Shown in pieces: positions 1 to 8,341 of a stretch of DNA of 64,000 nt. Source of the DNA: Candidatus Atribacteria bacterium (GTDB lineage Bacteria; Atribacterota; Atribacteria; Atribacterales; Thermatribacteraceae); NCBI GenBank assembly GCA_029982245.1, contig JARRBX010000001.1:1-64000 (forward strand). The letters are read 5' to 3'. The first letter of the stretch is position 1. Each line of letters begins with the position of its first letter. The position numbers were made by a program, and so were the translations under genes. The notes beneath the pieces were generated by a model. That model ran no database searches, was not told the DNA's origin, and saw only the letters and a list, made by a program, of their open reading frames with translations.

Positions 1-906
1 CTTTCTAAAATCAAACCAGGTGTCAAAAACTCCCAACCAGGTAAGCACCGTGGAAAAAACTGGTTGCATCACCACAAATATAATTATAATTGCTCTCACT
101 ACCCGCTGGGCAATAATTTTTCTGAGAAAAAAGTTGAGGACTGCCACTCCCTGAACCATGAAAAGAATTTGCGTTACCAGTTGTAAATTCAAACCAATCT
201 GGTAAACGAAACTACTCCCACCCAGAAAGAGCAACAACCAGCTCAGAAAGTACATCCAAACCATGGAAGGTGGCAAACGCCACTCACTGAAAGCAGGAAA
301 GGGAGGAAATCTAACCCCTATTCTTTTACCCACCCAACTACCCAGAATAAAGTTCAAAAAAGTGTCAAAAAGGGCAGCAAGAATCAGAATGGCCGGGATG
401 GTCATCTTCACAATTTGCATAAGAGTTTCAACGCTGTTTTCTCCCAACCCCTCTCCCAGGTTACCCAGCATACTGTAAGCTTGACCAAAAGCCTGCTCCA
501 TAATATTTAAACTCTCGAGAATGGGATTTTTACCCATTAAAAGAAGCGTTAATCCCACCAGAGCCAGTTTGGAAAGCAGAGAAACCAGAGCGCCGAGACC
601 GATAATTTCTACCCAACCATATCCTCTTTTAACCAGAACTCCCATAAAAATACCCAGAAAGGAAAACCCCACAAAGCAAATTATTGCCTGGTACAAACCT
701 GCAAAAGCAAGAATGATAAGCGTGGCAACCGCTGCAGCCAGAAAACCCACTTTGAGATTCCAACGGATGACCAGGAACATCACTGGCAAAGGGCAAAGAA
801 AGCTCAAAATCAAGCCAAAAACAGGAATATATATAGAACCCAGATAAAGAATCACGGTGAGGGCAGCAAAAAACGCGCCCTCTACCGTGGATATTGTTCT
901 CCGCAT
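1..906 (-). CDS. YybS family (DUF2232) integral membrane protein, 3' end cut by window
   Basis: Reading the minus strand from an ATG at 906 gives 302 codons with no stop before the window edge, so the C-terminus is missing. The protein is very hydrophobic and starts MRRTISTVEGAFFAALTVIL. Some seven or eight membrane segments follow, with a basic KRGYGWVEIIGLGALVSLLS loop and an IILIFVVMQPVFSTVLTW-like late helix region. Length, hydrophobic profile and position 8 bp after rpsR match the DUF2232/YybS family, which commonly sits beside the rpsF-ssb-rpsR operon. It resembles substrate-binding membrane components of ECF-type transporters, but no substrate is established. Family assignment is by profile and neighbourhood, hence moderate confidence; the reading frame itself is solid. 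Confidence 0.72.
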   Translation of the reverse strand, partial: MRRTISTVEGAFFAALTVILYLGSIYIPVFGLILSFLCPLPVMFLVIRWNLKVGFLAAAVATLIILAFAGLYQAIICFVGFSFLGIFMGVLVKRGYGWVEIIGLGALVSLLSKLALVGLTLLLMGKNPILESLNIMEQAFGQAYSMLGNLGEGLGENSVETLMQIVKMTIPAILILAALFDTFLNFILGSWVGKRIGVRFPPFPAFSEWRLPPSMVWMYFLSWLLLFLGGSSFVYQIGLNLQLVTQILFMVQGVAVLNFFLRKIIAQRVVRAIIIIFVVMQPVFSTVLTWLGVFDTWFDFRK

Positions 907-914
907 GCTATCAT

Positions 915-1160
915 TTACTCAACAGTGTAAGGCAACAAAGCCATCTCTCTGGCCCTTTTTATAGCCCGAGCCAGCATTCTCTGATGTTTGGCACAGTTGC
1001 CGGTAACTCTTTTGGGGATGATTTTTCCACGTTCGCTGAGGAATCTCTGCAGCCTATCAACGTCTTTATAGCTCACTTCAATTTTTTCTATGCAAAATAT
1101 GCACCCTTTTTTCTTCTTTCTTCTGAAAAATCTTCTTTTAACGTCATTTCTTTCAACCAT
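915..1160 (-). CDS. rpsR: 30S ribosomal protein bS18
   Basis: This 81-residue basic protein of the 30S platform binds next to bS6. The N-terminal basic run [15 protein letters not shown], the [19 protein letters not shown] core and the [20 protein letters not shown] block are diagnostic of bS18. It carries CIFC near the N-terminus plus a third cysteine in TGNCAKHQ, so it may be a zinc-binding (C+) form; this is inferred from cysteine spacing. It is the third gene of rpsF-ssb-rpsR, 23 bp after ssb, an order shared by most bacteria. Length is normal for the family. Confidence 0.97.
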   Translation of the reverse strand: MVERNDVKRRFFRRKKKKGCIFCIEKIEVSYKDVDRLQRFLSERGKIIPKRVTGNCAKHQRMLARAIKRAREMALLPYTVE

Positions 1161-1183
1161 ACCGATAAAGCCTCCTTATCAAT

Positions 1184-1561
1184 TCAATCTAATTTGAGCA
1201 CACTATCATCAGAAGAACTTTCACTCTCTTTAAACTCTGAAAGTCTCTTTACATCCAGGGCAACTATTTCGTAAACCTTGCGCTTCCTTCCTGAAGCATC
1301 TTCATAAGCTCTCACTTGAATTCTACCCTCAACAAACACCCAGTCATGACGGCGAAGGTTTTCCTCACAGAATACCGCCAGGTCTTTCCAAGCAATAACT
1401 GTGAAATAATCCAGTATCTCCTTTCCGTCTTCAGAGGTATATCCCCGATACACCCCCAAGGGGAAACTGGTTACCGGAGTGCCACTCGGCACGTAGCGAA
1501 GAACCGGTTTTTGGGTTAGGTAACCAATCAAAAAAACACGGTTCAAAGTAGGCTGAGACAT
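1184..1561 (-). CDS. ssb: single-stranded DNA-binding protein
   Basis: An OB-fold SSB of 125 residues that protects ssDNA during replication and repair. The N-terminus LNRVFLIGYLTQKPVLRYVP and the strand pair YFTVIAWKDLAVFCEENL / DWVFVEGRIQVRAYED are typical. It sits between rpsF and rpsR; its ATG overlaps the rpsF stop... in fact the shared TAATG lies at 1559-1563, so it is translated within the rpsF-ssb-rpsR unit. Oddity: the tail is short and acidic (SESSSDDSVLKLD) and lacks the usual DDDIPF-like tip that recruits partner proteins. Partner binding may therefore differ, or another SSB elsewhere may carry that role. Confidence 0.93.
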   Translation of the reverse strand: MSQPTLNRVFLIGYLTQKPVLRYVPSGTPVTSFPLGVYRGYTSEDGKEILDYFTVIAWKDLAVFCEENLRRHDWVFVEGRIQVRAYEDASGRKRKVYEIVALDVKRLSEFKESESSSDDSVLKLD

Positions 1562-1962
1562 TACTCTTCGCCAGAATCACTACTTTTTTCTGGAGTCATT
1601 TCTTCTCCAGAAACAGTAGCACTTACCTCCTCACTCGCCTGGGACTCGCCCTTGGAAGGAGTGCTTTCTTCTTTGGTCTCCTGCTCACGAACCAGGATAT
1701 GCCGCAGAACAGACGGCAAAAGCCTAACCTGACGGCTTACTTCCTGCACCTCCTCCGGAGGTAGAAGCAGGGATACAAAAAGGTAATACCCTTCGGTTTC
1801 CTTTTCAACCGGGTAAGCCAGCTTTCTCCGACCCCAAAAATCCACCTTTCCCGCTTCGCCACCACGGGAAACCACTATTTCTTTCACCTTTTCCACCACA
1901 CCCTGAACCTCTTCCTCACTGAGCTGTGGCTTCAACAAAAGAGCTAACTCATAATTCCTCAA
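1561..1962 (-). CDS. rpsF: 30S ribosomal protein bS6
   Basis: bS6, partner of bS18 on the 30S platform. I place the start at the TTG at 1960-1962, giving MRNYELALLLKPQLSEEEVQ. A GGAGG lies 9 nt upstream, and this matches the usual bS6 N-terminus. The frame is also open from a TTG at 1971, but there the SD would abut the start codon. The core includes GGEAGKVDFWGRRKLAYPV and GYYLFVSLLLPPEEV, with VLRHILVREQE closing the fold at about residue 95. The remaining ~40 residues form an acidic, Ser/Glu-rich tail, longer than usual and probably disordered. First gene of rpsF-ssb-rpsR; the ssb start overlaps its end. Confidence 0.95.
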   Translation of the reverse strand: MRNYELALLLKPQLSEEEVQGVVEKVKEIVVSRGGEAGKVDFWGRRKLAYPVEKETEGYYLFVSLLLPPEEVQEVSRQVRLLPSVLRHILVREQETKEESTPSKGESQASEEVSATVSGEEMTPEKSSDSGEE

Positions 1963-1971
1963 TGAATTCAA

Positions 1972-2018
1972 CCTCCCTTCGGACTTTGCGGTCTCGCCTC
2001 AGGACGAGACAGGGATAA
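1972..2018 (-). promoter_or_regulatory. leader hairpin upstream of rpsF, candidate S6:S18 autoregulatory element
   Basis: In the rpsF leader (minus strand) GTCTCG at 2005-2010 pairs with CGAGAC at 1991-1996 around an 8-nt loop. An outer TCCCT/AGGGA pair can enclose it, leaving an unpaired 3' stretch containing CCG. No U-tract follows, so it is not a simple terminator. Known rpsF leaders bind the S6:S18 complex through a hairpin with a bulged CCG, and this layout is compatible. The fit is by eye and the structure is short, so confidence is low. Confidence 0.3.
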
Positions 2019-2040
2019 TAAATTCTCTACCAACAGCTTG

Positions 2041-3297
2041 TTAGGTTCCCTCCTCCCAGGAGGAGAGATACTGCTTCTGCCGCTCAGTCATGGTTTCTAT
2101 TTTAACTCCTAAGTGCCCCAGTTTCATCAGGGCCACCTGATGATCGATTTCTTCGGGCACCTTAAAAACGTCTTTTGGAAGTGTAGAAGCATTTTTCTTA
2201 AGATAAAACACCGAAAGAGCCTGGTTGGCAAAACTTAAATCCATAACCTCTGGGGGGTGACCCTCGGCACAGGAAAGATTAACCAACCGCCCTTCTCCCA
2301 GGAGAAAAATTCTTTTTCCATCAGGAAGGGTATACTCGTCAATCGTGCCACGAATCTTTCTTTTGTTCACGCATAGCTTTTCCAGCGCTTCAACATCTAT
2401 CTCCACGTTAAAATGGCCTGCATTGCTCAAAATCGCTCCATCGCGCATTTTAAGGAAGTGCTCTCTTCGGATCACTGAAACATTTCCAGTTGCCGTAACC
2501 AGCACTTCTCCCCATTCTGCCGCTTCATCCATAGACATGACCAGGTTACCGTCCATGAATGCTTCCAGAGCACGAATTGGGTCCACTTCCACAACCGCTA
2601 CCTGAGCCCCCATACCTCGGGCCCTCATAGCAATGCCTCTTCCACACCATCCATACCCTACAACAACAAATCTTTTCCCGGCCAGCAAAACGTGAGTGGC
2701 GCGCAATATGCCTTCAATGGTGCTTTGGCCTGTACCATAACGGTTATCAAAAAGATGCTTGGTGTCGGCATCGTTGACAGCAATTATGGGGTAGGCAAGT
2801 TTTCCACTCCGAGCAAGACTCCTCAAGCGAATTACTCCGGTAGTGGTTTCTTCAGTGCCCCCCCAGACACCCTCAAGAAGTGAACCGCCCTCTTTGTGAA
2901 GATAAGAAACCAGGTCCGCGCCATCATCCATAGTGATTTGAGGAGAAAAACTAACCACTTCCTCAATATGACGATAATAAGTATCCCTGTCTTCTCCTCT
3001 GATAGCAAAAACCGGGATTTCAAAATCATTTACCAAAGAAGCAGCCACTTCATCCTGGGTGCTCAGCGGGTTCGAAGCGCAGAGGCGAATCTGAGCACCA
3101 CCTTTCTTTAAGGCCAGCATGAGGACTGCTGTTTCAGAGGTAACGTGTAAACACGCCGCCACTTTCAGCCCTTCAAGGGGTTTGGTTTTTTTCCATTCTT
3201 CACCAATGGCAGATACTACAGGCATTTCCCGAGCTACCCACTCAATCTTTTTCCTGCCCTCGGGAGCAAGAGCAAGGTCTCTCACATGATAGTCCAT
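2041..3297 (-). CDS. ahcY: adenosylhomocysteinase
   Basis: S-adenosylhomocysteine hydrolase (418 aa) splits SAH to adenosine and homocysteine with a bound NAD cofactor, relieving methyltransferase product inhibition. Visible motifs are the substrate region ITMDDGADLVSYLHKE, WGGTEETTTGV, the catalytic NDADTKHLFDNRYGTGQST (Lys/Asp pair) and the Rossmann loop VVVGYGWCGRGIAMRARGMG. The C-terminus is the short bacterial/archaeal type and lacks the long insertion seen in some homologues. The ATG at 3297 has AAGGAG 8 nt upstream. It follows metK by 13 bp, so SAM synthesis and SAH recycling are co-transcribed. Confidence 0.96.
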   Translation of the reverse strand: MDYHVRDLALAPEGRKKIEWVAREMPVVSAIGEEWKKTKPLEGLKVAACLHVTSETAVLMLALKKGGAQIRLCASNPLSTQDEVAASLVNDFEIPVFAIRGEDRDTYYRHIEEVVSFSPQITMDDGADLVSYLHKEGGSLLEGVWGGTEETTTGVIRLRSLARSGKLAYPIIAVNDADTKHLFDNRYGTGQSTIEGILRATHVLLAGKRFVVVGYGWCGRGIAMRARGMGAQVAVVEVDPIRALEAFMDGNLVMSMDEAAEWGEVLVTATGNVSVIRREHFLKMRDGAILSNAGHFNVEIDVEALEKLCVNKRKIRGTIDEYTLPDGKRIFLLGEGRLVNLSCAEGHPPEVMDLSFANQALSVFYLKKNASTLPKDVFKVPEEIDHQVALMKLGHLGVKIETMTERQKQYLSSWEEGT

Positions 3298-3310
3298 GAT
3301 ATCCGCTCCT

Positions 3311-4507
3311 TTAAACTCCAGCCAATTTTCTAATTGCTTCTACCTGATCGGTTTTTTCCCAACTAAAGTCCGGGTCATTGCGCCCAAAATGCCCGTAGGC
3401 TGCAGTTTTTTTGTAGATAGGTCTGCGAAGCTTTAAGTTTTTGATAATTGCTCCAGGTCGCAAATCAAATATCTCACGGATAATTTTGAGAATTTCCTGA
3501 TCGGGTATTTTACCAGTACCAAAGGTATTTACCGACATGGAAACAGGTCTGGCAACACCAATGGCATACGCTACCTGAAATTCACATTTTTCAGCAATGC
3601 CCGCCGCCACAATATTTTTGGCCACATACCTCGCCGCATAAGAAGCTGAACGATCCACCTTCGTAGGGTCTTTACCCGAGAAACACCCACCACCATGTCT
3701 TCCCACACCACCATAGGTGTCCACAATAATTTTGCGACCGGTAAGCCCAGTATCTCCCTGAGGACCCCCAATCACAAAACGACCGGTGGGGTTAACAAGG
3801 ATACGTGTCTTCTCATCCAGAAACTCGTGAGGAATAACCGGCTTTATGACCTGCTCGATAATATCCTCTTTAAGAGCTTCAAGGGAGATATCAGGATGGT
3901 GCTGTGCTGAAACGATTATGGTATCGATGCGCAGAGGTTTTCCATCTTCGTAATCAACAGTAACCTGGGTTTTTCCATCCGGGCGAAGGTAAGGCAAAAT
4001 ACCTTTCTTGCGAACCTCAGCTAATCTATAAGCAAGGCGGTGAGCCATAGCAATGGGAAAAGGCATAAGCTCCGGCGTCTCATTGCAGGCATAGCCAAAC
4101 ATCATGCCCTGGTCTCCGGCACCCAGAGAAAGTTCTTCATCCTCGATTTCCTCACCCATTTTGGCTTCCAGAGAACGGTTAACACCCAGCGCAATATCCG
4201 GCGACTGTTCATCAATAGCTGTCAAAACAGCGCAGGTTTCAAAGTCGAAACCATACTTTGCCCTGGTATATCCTATATCCCTGACCGTACTCCTCACTAC
4301 CTGAGGAATGTCAACATAAGAAGTAGTGCTAATCTGCCCGGCCACAAAAACCAAACCCGTGGCAACCAATGTCTCCACAGCCACTCTTCCCAGAGGATCC
4401 TGAGCGTAAATGGCGTCCAGAATGGCATCTGAAACCTGGTCTGCTATTTTGTCAGGATGTCCCTCGGTTACCGATTCAGATGTGATTTGATATCTTCCAT
4501 TGTCCAC
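3311..4507 (-). CDS. metK: S-adenosylmethionine synthetase
   Basis: Methionine adenosyltransferase (398 aa) makes SAM from methionine and ATP. It shows the N-terminal signature [20 protein letters not shown], the ATP motif [12 protein letters not shown], the P-loop-like [19 protein letters not shown] and the C-terminal [17 protein letters not shown]. The start is GTG at 4505-4507 behind a GGGGGAGAGG purine run. It is the first gene of metK-ahcY. A TTGACA-17-TACTTT promoter at 4607-4635 lies upstream, with a hairpin and U-tract between promoter and gene. I see no SAM-riboswitch core in the roughly 90-nt leader. Confidence 0.97.
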   Translation of the reverse strand: MDNGRYQITSESVTEGHPDKIADQVSDAILDAIYAQDPLGRVAVETLVATGLVFVAGQISTTSYVDIPQVVRSTVRDIGYTRAKYGFDFETCAVLTAIDEQSPDIALGVNRSLEAKMGEEIEDEELSLGAGDQGMMFGYACNETPELMPFPIAMAHRLAYRLAEVRKKGILPYLRPDGKTQVTVDYEDGKPLRIDTIIVSAQHHPDISLEALKEDIIEQVIKPVIPHEFLDEKTRILVNPTGRFVIGGPQGDTGLTGRKIIVDTYGGVGRHGGGCFSGKDPTKVDRSASYAARYVAKNIVAAGIAEKCEFQVAYAIGVARPVSMSVNTFGTGKIPDQEILKIIREIFDLRPGAIIKNLKLRRPIYKKTAAYGHFGRNDPDFSWEKTDQVEAIRKLAGV

Positions 4508-4569
4508 ATCCTCTCCCCCTTTCCACAGGAACCTCTCTTCCTTTATGTTTTAAAATAAATGCCAAAACA

Positions 4570-4596
4570 ACAAAAATAGCCCCCACTCAGGGGGAC
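4570..4596 (-). terminator. intrinsic terminator after rsfS (or attenuator before metK)
   Basis: On the minus strand a CCCCC/GGGGG stem with loop TGAGT (4580-4594) is followed by CTATTTTTGTTGTTTT, a textbook Rho-independent terminator. It closes the yqgF-independent block ending in rsfS, 35 nt after that gene's stop. Because a strong promoter reads straight into it, it could also attenuate metK-ahcY transcription. Confidence 0.75.
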
Positions 4597-4606
4597 CAGG
4601 AAAAGT

Positions 4607-4635
4607 AAAGTATCAAAAAGAAAGAGATTTGTCAA
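4607..4635 (-). promoter_or_regulatory. sigma70-type promoter upstream of metK, overlapping the rsfS stop
   Basis: On the minus strand TTGACA (4630-4635) and TACTTT (4607-4612) are separated by exactly 17 nt. The predicted start is near 4600. The -35 box overlaps the rsfS TGA. The match to consensus is strong, but the first transcribed segment is a terminator-like hairpin, so activity is uncertain. Confidence 0.55.
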
Positions 4636-5009
4636 CGTATATCTTCCAGCAAGTCCACGTTTTCCCTCTCCGAATAAACAAGTGGCGCCTTCCTCCACAA
4701 TTTTTCCAGCTGATAAAAAGAGCGTTCCGCTTCACGGAAAATATGAACTATTAAATCACCATAGTCCAGTAAAATCCATTCCCCAGTATCTTCGCCCTCA
4801 ACATGCAAAGGCCGGAAAGAATGTTCCTGCATCTTTTCCATAATTTCTTCTGCAATGGCTTGAGTCTGCACGCTTGAAGTGCCACTACAAATCAACCAGA
4901 AATCAGAGAAAGGGAAAAGCCCTCTCAAATCAATCACTACCAAGTCATAAGCCTTTTTACTCCTGGCAGCTTCCCGGGCAATGTGTATCTTTCGCAGAAC
5001 CCCCTTCAA
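4632..5009 (-). CDS. rsfS: ribosome silencing factor RsfS (Iojap family)
   Basis: A 125-aa RsfS/Iojap protein that binds uL14 and blocks 30S-50S joining in starvation. The family core is clear: KKAYDLVVIDLRGLFPFSDF, FWLICSGTSSVQTQAIAEEI, then GEDTGEWILLDYGDLIVHIF. The start is TTG at 5007-5009 with GGAGG 10 nt upstream. Its first four bases overlap the stop of the LCP gene (TTGA), a translational-coupling arrangement. The nadD-yqeK-LCP-rsfS order is a conserved bacterial cluster, which supports the call. The last ~15 residues are variable. Confidence 0.95.
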   Translation of the reverse strand: MKGVLRKIHIAREAARSKKAYDLVVIDLRGLFPFSDFWLICSGTSSVQTQAIAEEIMEKMQEHSFRPLHVEGEDTGEWILLDYGDLIVHIFREAERSFYQLEKLWRKAPLVYSERENVDLLEDIR

Positions 5010-5926
5010 GGATTAGAAACCTCCTCATCAAAAAAATCTAAAATTATTTTCCTGGCCTCTTCGAAATCAGGTTTCCAGTAGCTAACACCTTCGATATACG
5101 TAGGTTCACCAGGCATCACTACAAAACGAATATCTTTTTCCTCCAGACCTTTATACCACAGGGCAATTCTTATCAACTCTTCCGTCTGAAGGTTGGTAAC
5201 CAGAGCCGAACGTAAGCTTTCCAAAATTTCGGGAGCTTTTACAATATTATCCAGTTGTTCCATTTTCCCAAGAAGAGCTTGTAGAAATTTTTGCTGTCGT
5301 TTTATCCGTCCAATATCTCCAAGCTTATCAGCTCGAAAGCGCACATATTGCAGTGCCTTTTCACCATCAAGCACTTGTCGCCCCGGCTTAAGATCTATAA
5401 AGAAATTCTGTGCTTTATCCTGATACTTCATACGTTCCTCAACCTCTATTTCAACCCCACCCAGAAGGTCGATAACTTTCTCAAACCCCTCGTAGTCAAC
5501 CTCCACAAAATAGGGGATTGAAATACCCAGACCTTCCTCAAGGGTTTTCTTCAAAAGCTTTATTCCTCCAAAAGCATAGGCATGATTAATCTTGTCATAC
5601 CGTTCCCGGTCCGGGATATAAAAGCGCGAATCGCGGGGAACTGAGTACAGCATAATCCGATTACGCTCGGTATTAAGAAAAACAAGTATTATGGTATCGC
5701 TCCGTAAAGGCTTGATGCTGTCCTGACCAACCACCAGTATACAGGTATTCTCCGGGGTATCATAACCGAGCACTTTCTTAAAAAGCGCTTCCCTAAAGGG
5801 GGCATTAAAAACAAAAAGCATCACAAAGCCAGCAAAAAAGCCCAGAAACAGAAATAGTATTTTAGTCCTGAATTTAGAGCTGGTACGTCTTTTTCCCTTC
5901 TTTTTCGAAGTTTCCACTTTCTTCAA
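5006..5926 (-). CDS. LytR-CpsA-Psr (LCP) family cell-envelope glycopolymer transferase
   Basis: An LCP-family membrane protein (306 aa) that attaches glycopolymers to peptidoglycan from polyprenyl-phosphate carriers, with the catalytic domain outside the cell. A basic cytoplasmic N-terminus ([14 protein letters not shown]) precedes one membrane helix at about residues 24-42. The LCP core follows: ILVVGQDSIKPLRSDTIILV, YSVPRDSRFYIP (key Arg/Asp), YDKINHAYAFGG, GGVEIEVEERM and ALQYVRFRADKLGDIGRIKR. The start is TTG, and it overlaps the yqeK end by 53 bp; no later good start is visible. LCP proteins are best known from Gram-positive walls, so the acceptor polymer here is unknown. Confidence 0.88.
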   Translation of the reverse strand: MKKVETSKKKGKRRTSSKFRTKILFLFLGFFAGFVMLFVFNAPFREALFKKVLGYDTPENTCILVVGQDSIKPLRSDTIILVFLNTERNRIMLYSVPRDSRFYIPDRERYDKINHAYAFGGIKLLKKTLEEGLGISIPYFVEVDYEGFEKVIDLLGGVEIEVEERMKYQDKAQNFFIDLKPGRQVLDGEKALQYVRFRADKLGDIGRIKRQQKFLQALLGKMEQLDNIVKAPEILESLRSALVTNLQTEELIRIALWYKGLEEKDIRFVVMPGEPTYIEGVSYWKPDFEEARKIILDFFDEEVSNP

Positions 5927-6482
5927 TACCCCACTTTCTTGATTCTACATTCCAGGCTCGAAGGGTGGCAGGATAAATGATTTTCCCGCCAGAAACAAGG
6001 TATTCTAATTTCACCTTCAACGAGTAAAAATAAGCCTGATTCAGATTATTATAAGCTAAATCTCTAATTTTTCTGGCCTCTTCAAACGTCCTTCCAGGTT
6101 CACAAATATCGGCCACAAATAAAAGCTTATCAAATTTTCCCATGGTTTCACAGGCTGTAGCATGCCAGCAAATAGCCCGTAAAATCGAAAAATCCTTGAC
6201 TCCCAGCACTTCCCTGATAAAAGCTGGAGCAGCAAAGGCATGATGAATGGCAGGAATGCTCCAAATTTCCCACCCAACCCAGGAAGGAAGAAAAGAGGAT
6301 ATTTTTTCAAGCGGAAAATCCCGCAAACAATCGTGCAAAAGACCAGCCAAAAAGGCTTTCTCCTCATCAAGGTGATTACAAGCAGCCAGAGCTGCCGCCT
6401 CTCTCGCCACCCTTTCTGAATGCTCAAACCGGCAAGGAGACAGCATGCCCTTCAGCTTCTTTCGAATATGCTCAAATTTCAT
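5874..6482 (-). CDS. yqeK: YqeK family HD-domain hydrolase (NAD biosynthesis-linked Ap4A hydrolase)
   Basis: An HD-superfamily metal hydrolase of about 202 aa. Characterised YqeK proteins cleave diadenosine tetraphosphate symmetrically to ADP. Metal ligands are visible in [16 protein letters not shown] (first His), [16 protein letters not shown] (HD pair) and [10 protein letters not shown] / [29 protein letters not shown] choose ATG 6482 because the product then begins [14 protein letters not shown]; the frame stays open to 6518 inside nadD. It overlaps the nadD end by 11 bp and precedes the LCP gene. The nadD-yqeK-rsfS linkage is widely conserved. Confidence 0.9.
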   Translation of the reverse strand: MKFEHIRKKLKGMLSPCRFEHSERVAREAAALAACNHLDEEKAFLAGLLHDCLRDFPLEKISSFLPSWVGWEIWSIPAIHHAFAAPAFIREVLGVKDFSILRAICWHATACETMGKFDKLLFVADICEPGRTFEEARKIRDLAYNNLNQAYFYSLKVKLEYLVSGGKIIYPATLRAWNVESRKWGIEESGNFEKEGKKTYQL

Positions 6483-7062
6483 CTCTATACAGCCCATTTT
6501 TATAGATATAATGTTCAACAGCTTCCGGCAAAAGGTACTTGATTGACTCTCCCCGGCGCACTCTCCTGCGGATTTCTGAAGAGGAAATAGCCAGAGCAGA
6601 AACTTCTATAACCCTCACATTATCACGAAAATTCCTGTCGATATTGAGCTTGTAACCAGGTCTTGACGCGGCAACAAAGGTGCACATAGTCAAAAGTTCC
6701 TGAGGATTGTTCCAGGTCGAAATCTGGGCAAAGGCATCAGCACCGGTTATAAAGAATATCTCCGTTTCTTCTCCCCAGAGTTTTCTAAAATAGCGAACCG
6801 TATCGATGGAGTAGGAAGGGCCAGGCCTTTCAATTTCTACACGAGAGACGCTAAAGTAAGGATTAGTTACCGTGGCAAGCACCACCATGAGATACCTGTG
6901 TTCAGGGTCGGTAATCTTCTGACCAACTTTATGAGGAGGTCTTCCCGAAGGTACAAAAACGACCTCGTCAAGGTTGAAGTAATCGCGCACCTCTTCTGCA
7001 GTGACCAGGTGACCATAATGTATGGGATCGAAGGTTCCACCCATTATTCCCTTTCTCGCCAA
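6472..7062 (-). CDS. nadD: nicotinate-nucleotide adenylyltransferase
   Basis: NadD adenylylates nicotinate mononucleotide to deamido-NAD. The nucleotidyltransferase signature [20 protein letters not shown] sits at the N-terminus. [10 protein letters not shown], the [14 protein letters not shown] loop and the late [19 protein letters not shown] (ISSTxxR motif) follow. I place the start at TTG 7060-7062, with GGAGG about 10 nt upstream, giving roughly 196 aa (normal). The longer open frame to 7122 would overlap proA and has no SD. Downstream gene yqeK overlaps by 11 bp. Confidence 0.95.
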   Translation of the reverse strand: MARKGIMGGTFDPIHYGHLVTAEEVRDYFNLDEVVFVPSGRPPHKVGQKITDPEHRYLMVVLATVTNPYFSVSRVEIERPGPSYSIDTVRYFRKLWGEETEIFFITGADAFAQISTWNNPQELLTMCTFVAASRPGYKLNIDRNFRDNVRVIEVSALAISSSEIRRRVRRGESIKYLLPEAVEHYIYKNGLYRDEI

Positions 7063-7087
7063 AAACTCCAAACCTCCAATCCAGTAA

Positions 7088-8341
7088 TTACTCTCGAATT
7101 TGTCCCGAACCCAGAACCACAAACTTGTAAGTGGTAAGCTCTCTCAAGCCCATAGGCCCGCGAGCATGAAGCTTTTGGGTGCTGATACCAATTTCTGCAC
7201 CCATGCCAAACTGGCCCCCATCAGTAAATCTTGTCGAGGCGTTTACATAAACTGAGGCAGCATCTACTTCTTCCACAAACTTTTTAGCTGCAGCATAATC
7301 TCTGGTAACTATGGCTTCGGAATGTTTGGTGCCATAACGATTTATATGGGCTATGGCTTCCTCCACGCCTTTGACCACCCTAACCGCCAGAATCAAATCC
7401 AGATACTCAGTAAGCCAGTCTTCCTCAGTAGCTTCCTGGACTTTTTCCCCAAGTATTGCTCTGGTTTGAGGGCACCCCCTCAGTTCTACACCTTTTTCCC
7501 AAAGGGCTTGAGCTGCCAAAGGTAAAAAGGATTCAGCAATGCCTTCGTGAACCAGAAGTGTTTCGCAAGCATTACAAACACTTGGTCGCTGGGTCTTGGC
7601 ATTGACTACTATCCTGACCGCTTGCTCCAAATCAGCGCTACAGTCCACGTACACATGGCAGTTACCAACGCCAGTTTCAATCACCGGAACACTTGCGTTT
7701 TGCACCACTGTATTGATAAGCTCAGCCCCTCCTCGGGGAATAACTACATCAACGTATTCTCTCATTTTCAATAAAGCATTCACTTCTTCATGTTTTCCAC
7801 TATGGAGGAGTGAAACAGCGTCTTCGGGTAAGCCACGGGTTTTAAGTACATCACGGGCTATCTTAACCAGAGCACGGTTAGAACGGAGAGCCGAGGAACT
7901 GCCTCTCAAGATGACGGCATTGCCAGCTTTAATGCAAAGCCCGATGCTATCAATAGTAACGTTAGGACGAGCTTCGTAGATGATGGCACAAACCCCCAGA
8001 GGAACTCTTACCTTAGAAATTACCAGACCATTGGGCCTTTTGGTGCCTTCAATAACTTCTCCCACGGGATCGGGTAATGCTGCAACTTCCCGCAACCCCT
8101 CCGCCATGTCGGCGATTCTTTTCTCAGAAAGGGCAAGACGGTCCACAAGAGAACGCTTCATCCCTTTGGCTTCTGCGTCTTGCACGTCCTTTTTGTTTTC
8201 TTCTATTACTTCTTCTTTTCTTTCCCAGAGTACATCCGCAAGATAATTTAAAAACGCGTTTTTCTCCAGGGTTGACAATTTAGCAAGCACAAAAGAGGCT
8301 TGCTTGGCCTTTCTTCCTACTTCCAGGACTACTTCATCCAT
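7088..8341 (-). CDS. proA: glutamate-5-semialdehyde dehydrogenase (gamma-glutamyl phosphate reductase)
   Basis: Second enzyme of proline synthesis (417 aa): NADPH reduction of gamma-glutamyl phosphate to the semialdehyde. ALDH-fold hallmarks are [41 protein letters not shown], and the catalytic-cysteine region [16 protein letters not shown]. The C-terminus has [20 protein letters not shown]. The ATG at 8341 lies behind GAGGAGG and overlaps the proB stop by 8 bp, so proB-proA are coupled. No anomaly seen. Confidence 0.97.
   Translation of the reverse strand: MDEVVLEVGRKAKQASFVLAKLSTLEKNAFLNYLADVLWERKEEVIEENKKDVQDAEAKGMKRSLVDRLALSEKRIADMAEGLREVAALPDPVGEVIEGTKRPNGLVISKVRVPLGVCAIIYEARPNVTIDSIGLCIKAGNAVILRGSSSALRSNRALVKIARDVLKTRGLPEDAVSLLHSGKHEEVNALLKMREYVDVVIPRGGAELINTVVQNASVPVIETGVGNCHVYVDCSADLEQAVRIVVNAKTQRPSVCNACETLLVHEGIAESFLPLAAQALWEKGVELRGCPQTRAILGEKVQEATEEDWLTEYLDLILAVRVVKGVEEAIAHINRYGTKHSEAIVTRDYAAAKKFVEEVDAASVYVNASTRFTDGGQFGMGAEIGISTQKLHARGPMGLRELTTYKFVVLGSGQIRE

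Noticed and set aside
4508-4606. SAM riboswitch before metK
   Set aside because: The leader is only about 90 nt and holds a single terminator-like hairpin; none of the conserved cores of SAM-I, SAM-II or SAM-III is visible.
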